Assembly: GCA_037893245.1 (NCBI GenBank)
Contig: JBAIAA010000782.1
Coordinates: forward strand, 1-64,000
DNA: 64,000 nucleotides
Direction of reading: 5' to 3'
DNA from: Crossaster papposus
Lineage: Eukaryota; Echinodermata; Asteroidea; Velatida; Solasteridae
A program made the position numbers and the translations under genes. Below the pieces are notes generated by a model that was not told the DNA's origin, made no database searches, and was given only the letters and a program-made list of their open reading frames with translations. Below, one piece after another: positions 57,222-64,000 of this stretch; within the stretch, counting starts at the first letter, position 1, and every line of letters starts with the position of its first letter.

Positions 57222-57510
57222 TGGGATCCATTGTTGCAAGTACCCACAGCTGCTGTTGGAGTCGCGGTTCTTTCCTCGCCTTCCACCACTATGACCCGGG
57301 TTCGAACCCCGCCTGGGCCAATATGTGGATTGGGTTTTCAGTCCCTGCCTGACTCCGTGGGTTTCCCCCAGGATATTCTTCTGGGGTTTTCCTCCCACCT
57401 CTAAAACTGTACCTTCTTCTCATTGTCTTCACTCAACTGAGGGCCCTAAATGATCAGCTTCTGCTGGATGGGTTACCCTCATTAAAGATGGTTGTAAATA
57501 AATAAAAGTA
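57222..57510 (+). mobile_element. tRNA-derived SINE
   Basis: A B box GGTTCGAACCC at 57299-57309 ends a tRNA-like head. It is followed by a conserved-looking body with gggtttcccccagg and ggggttttcctcccacctc, and a tail attaaagatggttgtaaataaataaaa. The body resembles deeply conserved animal SINE domains; I cannot name which. No good A box or cloverleaf, so it is not a tRNA gene. Confidence 0.65.
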
Positions 57511-58490
57511 CTGATGTAAGAGAGGTGATTGTGAAGAATCCATCACTGAATAAACACTGCTCATAATTCTCATACCTGGACTCTGTTGTGTTACTATATA
57601 ATAATCAAATGCTTGTTTTCTTTCTTAAAACAAATTCCTTGTATTGTAAAAAAATTCCGAATTGTCAGTTCAACTCTAGTAGATGACACAAATGTTCTGA
57701 CTTTGCTCTAAGTTTGGAAAGTTTAAATAATTAATATAGATGGCAATTCCCGGTGTATGTATTTAGTTGTATGGTAATAAGTTGACCGAACGGTTTTTAG
57801 AAATGTTCTTGTAAAATATCAAATTATAAATTGTACACTCTTCTATGACTCCCCTAAACTAAACAGTTCATTCTGACATTTTGAGCACATCAGAAAATGT
57901 CTATCTCCAACGGTTTAGAAGATACAGCTATGTCATTTTCGGGCTGTTCGCCCCGGATAGAGATTTTGGCACCTTGGGGTCATATGGTTGTGGTTGTTCC
58001 TTGGGGTCATATCAGCATAGAACAGTAACCTGGCACCACGAAATGGGTGGAAAGTCGCGAAATAAAAAATTATTGACATTATTACATTTCTAGAAAGAGG
58101 AAGGCCTACGCTTTCAAATGATGTATTGTGTGTGTTGATGTAACTTATTCCTAGCTGCTGCTATACTCTATTGAAATTGCTAAAGTCATGCTCCCTTGTT
58201 TTCAGATAACGGAGTTCAAAGTCTGTTAACCGTGCAAATTATACTATCACTCAGTGCAATTCAGCCACAAAAAAATACACTTTAGAGGTTTAATTGAGCT
58301 ATACAACTTTGGGAAATGATAAAGACTTTTTTTTTAATGTAAAAACATTAACAACTCGAAACCGACCTCCCACATGAAAAACGAACGTTTCAGCCAATAA
58401 CTCGTTTTGGCCATGTGCGACTTTCCGCTCATTTCGTGGGGCCAGAGCCAGGTTCTTTACTAAATTATGGGGGAGAAATTAATAGGAGAC
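57511..58490. other. Intergenic, no feature seen
   Basis: AT-rich. ttggggtcatat occurs twice at about 57974 and 57999. Confidence 0.4.
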
Positions 58491-58985
58491 CGTTTAAATC
58501 GGAATAAGGTAATTTTGGTAGCCATTTTGGATTTGGGCGGACAAATCTTGGGTAGCTACTAGCTAAAATTTAATTTCAAAAGGCTTAGGTTCAGGATGTA
58601 CTTTAAATTTAAGTAAGATGCCTTTGATGGCCGTATTGGCAGCCATTTTGACACATCTTTATTTTGACGACAAATCCTGGGTATTCCCCAGACTAATTTT
58701 AAAGGCCTTGGGCTCAGGATGACGGAATCGCTGAAATAACTCTGACACACAAAAAACAAGAAGCAGTATAAACCTTATAAGGGTAATTTTGGCAGCCATT
58801 TTAGATTTTGGCGGCCATCTTGGATTTGAGGCCAAATTCTGGGTGGCTCTGGAGCTAAATTCAATTGGTGTACATTCAAGGCGACAGAATCACTAAAAAA
58901 AACATTGATATTAAACGTAATTAGCAGTATTTATGTAATGTTGGCGGCCATTTTGGACAGGCGACAGATAAAACTCAAACAACAC
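58490..58985. repeat. Diverged tandem units with GCCATTTTGGA
   Basis: Units of about 120-150 bases begin near 58505, 58625, 58785 and 58935. They share ggtaattttgg, cagccattttggat, aaatcctgggta and gacggaatcgct words. The motif is the complement of the CAAGATGG repeats at 36.6-37.0 kb. Confidence 0.65.
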
Positions 58986-59514
58986 ATTGCAACCATGCTT
59001 GAGCCCAAAAGATTTGAACTTCGGGTACAGCGCTCCCGCCCGCGACATTTTTAAACGTAGGCCTACCACTAACGAGCTATTATAGGCCTACATATAGAAA
59101 TATGCTGGAGGGTACTTTAAACGCAATGATATACAATTATTACTAAAACCACGAAACTGAGCGAGACATTGCTGTACTGTAGTGGATAATGCACAGGATT
59201 ATTAATCCGGAAGCGCGAGATCAAATCCCATGAAAACCCATATAATATGTGTTTTATTTGTATTTAATAATTTTGTTATAGGTTTGTTATTGTTAGTAAT
59301 TTGCAACATTTTCCTTTTACACATTTTTGGTTTGGGAGGATTTGTTTCTAAGGGTAATAAAGTCCGAGAACCTGACTTGCAACTCGCATATGCTTTAGTA
59401 TACGACCATACTTAGCTCGTTAGTGGTACGGACACAATATTGCCTCCCGCCCTGGTAAGGAATGTCGGTCACTTCGACACCTAGCCGCCCACCAACTCGG
59501 CACCTCGTTAACTC

Positions 59515-60690
59515 GGCACCTATCCGGCACCTATCCGGCACCTATCCGGCACCTATCCGGCACCTATCCGGCACCTATCCGGCACCTATCCGGCACCTAT
59601 CCGGCACCTATCCGGCACCTATCCGGCACCTATCCGGCACCTATCCGGCACCTATCCGGCACCTATCCGGCACCTATCCGGCACCTAGCCGGCACCTAGC
59701 CGGCACCTAGCCGGCACCTAGCCGGCACCTAGCCGGCACCTAGCCGGCACCTAGCCGGCACCTAGCCGGCACCTAGCCGGCACCTAGCCGGCACCTAGCC
59801 GGCACCTAGCCGGCACCTAGCCGGCACCTAGCCGGCACCTAGCCGGCACCTAGCCGGCACCTAGCCGGCACCTAGCCGGCACCTAGCCGGCACCTAGCCG
59901 GCACCTAGCCGGCACCTAGCCGGCACCTAGCCGGCACCTAGCCGGCACCTAGCCGGCACCTAGCCGGCACCTAGCCGGCACCTAGCCGGCACCTAGCCGG
60001 CACCTAGCCGGCACCTAGCCGGCACCTAGCCGGCACCTAGCCGGCACCTAGCCGGCACCTAGCCGGCACCTAGCCGGCACCTAGCCGGCACCTAGCCGGC
60101 ACCTAGCCGGCACCTAGCCGGCACCTAGCCGGCACCTAGCCGGCACCTAGCCGGCACCTAGCCGGCACCTAGCCGGCACCTAGCCGGCACCTAGCCGGCA
60201 CCTAGCCGGCACCTAGCCGGCACCTAGCCGGCACCTAGCCGGCACCTAGCCGGCACCTAGCCGGCACCTAGCCGGCACCTAGCCGGCACCTAGCCGGCAC
60301 CTAGCCGGCACCTAGCCGGCACCTAGCCGGCACCTAGCCGGCACCTAGCCGGCACCTAGCCGGCACCTAGCCGGCACCTAGCCGGCACCTAGCCGGCACC
60401 TAGCCGGCACCTAGCCGGCACCTAGCCGGCACCTAGCCGGCACCTAGCCGGCACCTAGCCGGCACCTAGCCGGCACCTAGCCGGCACCTAGCCGGCACCT
60501 AGCCGGCACCTAGCCGGCACCTAGCCGGCACCTAGCCGGCACCTAGCCGGCACCTAGCCGGCACCTAGCCGGCACCTAGCCGGCACCTAGCCGGCACCTA
60601 GCCGGCACCTAGCCGGCACCTAGTCGGCACCTAGTCGGCACCTAGTCGGCACCTAGTCGGCACCTAGTTGGCACCTAGTCGGCACCTAGC
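59515..60690. repeat. 12-bp minisatellite, about 98 copies
   Basis: Unit cacctagccggc. The first block (to about 59690) uses tatccgg, the long middle block tagccgg, and the last block (from about 60622) tagtcgg. There are no spacers. The open frame through it (repeated GTYPAPIRHLS) is an artefact. Confidence 0.95.
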
Positions 60691-61240
60691 CAACTCAACA
60701 CCCAGATTTTGATTCCTGCGCACGACTGTCAACTCGACACCTGACTTACCAAAACATCTGAGGTTGGTCCGTGCCCAAGCCACACCAAAGTGGTTTCTCG
60801 TGACATAGGGAGCAAAAAAAAGAAGAAGCGGGTACAGTCCGGTGGACCGTTCGGTACCGGAGGGCTAGCCGTGCACCCGTGACCGCCAGACCGTTTTGAA
60901 TAAGATTCTGTCTATGAGGCCTATTAATTGCCTGGACTGATTGTAGAAAATGTTGTGGAGATCAAGGGGGGGGGGGGAAGTCCAGAGATTGACGATCATT
61001 TTAGGAGTATTTTAGGAGAGGGGAATAAAACAAAATTAAGTAGGTCAACCCTAGTAAAATTGAAAAGAAAGTTGCACTATAGGGTCTTAATCTTAAAGTC
61101 TACAGCGCTCATCTTACCCGTAGATCTACTACGTATGCATATTTCCCTAGGGGGCGCAATACATCCGCTAAGAGTTCACACAATATGCTACCCACCATGC
61201 CCCGCGGCCTGGCCGCCATCTTAGCTTCCTCTTTTCTCTA
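60691..61240. other. Intergenic, no feature seen
   Basis: Includes a short poly-G run at about 60966. No gene recognised. Confidence 0.4.
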
Positions 61241-61397
61241 GCGTCGGAAACAAATCTCGGGTTTTCTTCACCATCCTACGTTCGCTTGAGTTTATTTCTT
61301 CGAATAAATAATAAGTAGAGTTTGTCTTCAATCTGTGTGTCTTCATTTCTTTGGTTTTCAATCTCTGTAAGTACGTTTTCTCCGTCTGTTTTCAACA

Positions 61398-62984
61398 TTG
61401 ATTGTGATGGAAAAATCAGTCAAGATGAGATCGGCTAGGGGGACGGTGGGACCCGCGGATGGAAGTTCCACGGAACCGCCGCCCCCTCTAGAGGTACAAG
61501 GTTGGGAGGCACCCCCCTCCCCTGCACCTAACCTCGACCGTGAATCTGCTGGGGGCACCCCCCTCCATTTGCAGAATTCACCCCGTCACCCGGGATCGGG
61601 TGATGGTCACCCCACCGGCCGGGGCCTAGGCTACAGCCAACTCGCCCCGCCGGCCGCGCTCCACGAGTAAACACAACCAATCAAGCAGCCTACCGGGAAT
61701 AGCCGTAAGCATCGAGCCTCGGCAGTACGCTGCAAGGGCAAGTGGGACACCCCTCTCACAAAATCGCCCTCCAACTTCAAGGCCTCTGGACGAGCCGTAT
61801 CGAGCTCCATATCCAAGGCCCCCGACACGTACGCCCAGTGTGACCGGGTGACCGGAGATAGCCCATGGGCCCCCTAAGGGTAAGGGCCCTCCGGCCAGCT
61901 CCGCTTTACAAGCCGAGTCTACCGGCCCGCCGGGATTCGGCCCGCCGTTGGGAGAATTACAGCGGCCTCCGAGTCTGTCCTCAACTTCGGAGTCTTTCCG
62001 CTGTTCCGGAGTACCCGCACCACCGCCAACTTCTGAACCCGCCCACCACCACCAAAGTCTCACCGTAAAATACGGCATTTCTCGTCAGAGTCCGAGTCTT
62101 CCTCAGACCGATCCCAGTACCGGACCAAATACCGGAAGCACTCGGAATCAGTCTCCGCGGCCGACTTTTCCCAGGCGTTCCAGGCATTCACGGCCATGTC
62201 GACGGGAGCTTTCCCCTACTCGGGTCAACTCGCCCTACAAGATGGACACGCTTCGGGCAGAAGCCAACTCACCCCAAACGTCGTTCCATCTGCAGGCATG
62301 GACGCTACACAGTCAGGACTCCGCAACCCGGCCACGAGACAATTCGCCCCCGAGGTTGCCCCATCAACTAGCCATCCCGGCTGGATTCGCCGTTATCAGC
62401 TACATCTTCCACAAACTGTGAGCCGTCCCCCTGATTCGCCCCCAGCCATTTCCATTCATCCGTCCGTTCGTTTTTCGCGCTCCGATATGCTCTCCGCAGC
62501 CTTTCGGTGCTTAGACGACTCTATTCGTCTAGCCCTAGAGCAATTCACACGCATCTCGACTTTGACAACTTCTTGCCGCCGACGCAACATTCTCGACGCC
62601 CTTTTCCTACCATCTGAAGGAGCCAGGAAACGTCTAGAATCTCTCACTCTCATGGGACCAGACCTGTTCGCCGGCAAATTCCAAGAAACTATGGAAGCCG
62701 AAGCGAAACGTATCGAGGCAACGGACAAAATTAATCTCCGCAAGCCAGCATTGAAGTCCGGCCCAAGCCAGCCAAAATCTCAGAAGACCAAACCGTTCCA
62801 ACCACCGGCTGGTCGCACTGAGAAATCTTCTCGAACTAAGGCCTTTCGCGGTCGTACCTTCACTCATTCAAACACACGCGCTACGACACGCCCATCGACC
62901 CAGCGCCGAGGCCAACCCTACCGCCCGAGTGGCCCTTCATATAGACCACCGTCCTCCCGGTTCTCCAGGGGTTGGCGGCGATGA
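61398..62984 (+). pseudogene. DIRS Gag-like gene
   Basis: The same frame is open at 61398-61670 and again from about 62050 to 62984; the middle is out of frame. Conserved part: FSRSDMLSAAFRCLDDSIRL, ALEQFTRIS, GPDLFAGKFQETMEAEAKRI. The C-terminal end is basic and Arg/Pro/Ser-rich (RGQPYRPSGPSYRPPSSRFS), as expected for nucleic-acid binding. Confidence 0.75.
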
Positions 62985-63077
62985 CTTTCTAGAGCTTCGG
63001 CGGCCCCCCATACCCGGACCTGTAGGCGGCCGCCTTCAAGCCTTCGCAGGGTCCTGGTCCCAGGCCGTCTCCGACCG

Positions 63078-63704
63078 GTGGGTGCTCCAAACAATCCAGT
63101 TCGGTTATGTTCTGGAATTTACGAGCACCCCCCCCACCCCCCTCCCCCTCCCTCGTCGGACACAATAATTCGTCGGACCGAGGTTCAGACTCGGCCAGCC
63201 AAACGCTTAGCCTTGGAAACAGAAATCAAGTCCCTCTTCACCAAAAATGCAGTTCGCATAAATCCACCGGGAAGAGGACCGTCCGGTTTCCTGTCGACCT
63301 TCTTCCTAGCACCCAAAAGGGACACAGGGAAGTGGCGACCAATCTTGAACCTGAAACCACTCAACAGGTTTATCCGCCCCAAACGTTTTCATATGGATTC
63401 GCTCCGAACGATCCTTAACTCGCTTTCAACTCCATCATGGGCTACATCCCTCGACCTGGAAGATGCTTATCTTCACGTGCCCATTGACCCACGACACTAC
63501 GAATTCCTACGATTTCGATACAAGGGAATAACGTACGAATTCACAGCACTCCCGTTCGGCCTGTCTACTTCCCCAGGCGTTTTCACAAGAATTGTGAAGT
63601 CCGTAGGGGCAGCGCTACACAGAACCAATATCACAATTTGTATGTACCTGGACGACTGGCTCATTGTAGGTCGCTCAAGGACAGAAATTTACCGAGCCCT
63701 TTAA
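63078..63704 (+). pseudogene. DIRS reverse transcriptase, truncated
   Basis: GFLSTFFLAPKRDTGKWRPI, LNLKPLNRFIRPKRFHMDSL, TSLDLEDAYLHVPIDPRHYE, ALPFGLSTSPGVFTRI and the catalytic CMYLDDWLIVG are all intact. An in-frame TAA at 63702 interrupts it; the thumb (LTTRLGFRINQKKSHKR) goes on in frame to about 63800. The start is uncertain: RT sequence begins near 63180. Confidence 0.85.
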
Positions 63705-63830
63705 CAAACATTGTCATTGACCACACGTTTGGGGTTCCGGATCAACCAGAAGAAATCACACAAAAGGATAACAGCCACACACATCCCGGGCATGGTAAAG
63801 GGTAAATGGGCGTTTCTACACCCCTCGCGT

Positions 63831-64000
63831 CATGATTATTCTGATCAATAGTTTCAACAATAATACTAGAATATATTGTTATTGCTCAGTCAACTAGTTA
63901 CATGTAGGCCCAGAGGTACATTAAAGCACTTTGAAACAACGGCTTCTTTCGACCTCTCACAGTAGCCAAGTAGATAATGGGTTAGGTTATAGATCGTAAG
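63831..64000. other. No feature seen
   Basis: AT-rich end of the window. Confidence 0.4.

Larger units (their letters stand above)
61240..63830 (+). mobile_element. DIRS-like retrotransposon, second copy, 3' truncated
   Basis: Gag-like and reverse transcriptase parts are on the plus strand. The tyrosine recombinase and the 3' repeat are missing, and homology stops near 63830. It belongs to a different subfamily from the copy at 33-36 kb: the RT blocks align but differ at many residues. Confidence 0.8.

Noticed and set aside
57298-57310. A tRNA gene
   Set aside because: Only the B box is good. There is no A box, acceptor stem or terminator, so a SINE fits better.
59462-60690. Open frame GTYPAPIRHLS and a CRISPR-like array
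   Set aside because: The 12-base unit leaves frames open by chance. There are no spacers, and the surroundings are animal DNA.

Overview
This is eukaryotic DNA, most likely from a marine invertebrate deuterostome. An echinoderm is my first guess; a hemichordate or amphioxus is possible. The reasons are the many short GT-AG introns, the secreted F5/8-type C (discoidin) domain, and the mix of mobile elements: a Mag-like Ty3/Gypsy element, DIRS elements with tyrosine recombinase, a Penelope-like element, CR1/L2-type LINEs and a tRNA-derived SINE. Nothing prokaryotic is present. The species call is inference.

One gene dominates. It is read on the minus strand from about 55.0 kb down to 0.83 kb and is open at both ends. 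I placed 42 exons by hand from GT-AG junctions, reading frame and homology between repeats. Their lengths sum to 15,333 bases: 5,110 whole codons plus one split codon at each end, with matching phase at all 41 introns (25 phase 1, 12 phase 0, 4 phase 2). The product is a giant repetitive, glycine-rich, probably extracellular protein. About ten copies (A to J) of a module of roughly 430 residues are strung together. Each runs through a Gly loop, a YGxLYxP box, GGSGGSIWI, GGRxALYF, GGPGTxFxYH, RAWLLPxSG, FEELQIYGxAHLA, MIGDRTGxxHIG, LTLHHGG and a closing EGGG strand. Discoidin-like domains are inserted in modules A and H. A beta-solenoid-like block of about 1,110 residues sits between A and B. 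Modules E to G lie in a single intronless 3.76-kb exon. I do not recognise a named gene.

Layout. 0.8-4.1 kb: exons 42-36. 4.18-8.14 kb: a TIR element (TAA duplication) with a LINE nested in it. 8.5-13.4 kb: exons 35-28 plus a small TIR element at 12.5 kb. 13.6-18.3 kb: large exons 27 and 26. 18.5-33.0 kb: exons 25-10, with a TTAA-flanked element at 22.9 kb. 33.0-47.9 kb: one 14.9-kb intron filled with nested mobile elements. These are a DIRS element split into 33.2-36.1 and about 47.0-47.8 kb, a LINE tail, a decayed Penelope-like element, and a complete-looking Gypsy element with identical 131-bp LTRs and a perfect ATGAC duplication. 47.9-55.0 kb: exons 9-1. 55.1-61.2 kb: a purine-rich G tract, a minus-strand LINE, a SINE and a 12-bp minisatellite of about 98 copies. 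61.2-63.8 kb: a second DIRS element on the plus strand.

The only genes outside the giant gene are mobile-element genes, nearly all broken. Exon positions rest on reading the sequence, not on transcripts.
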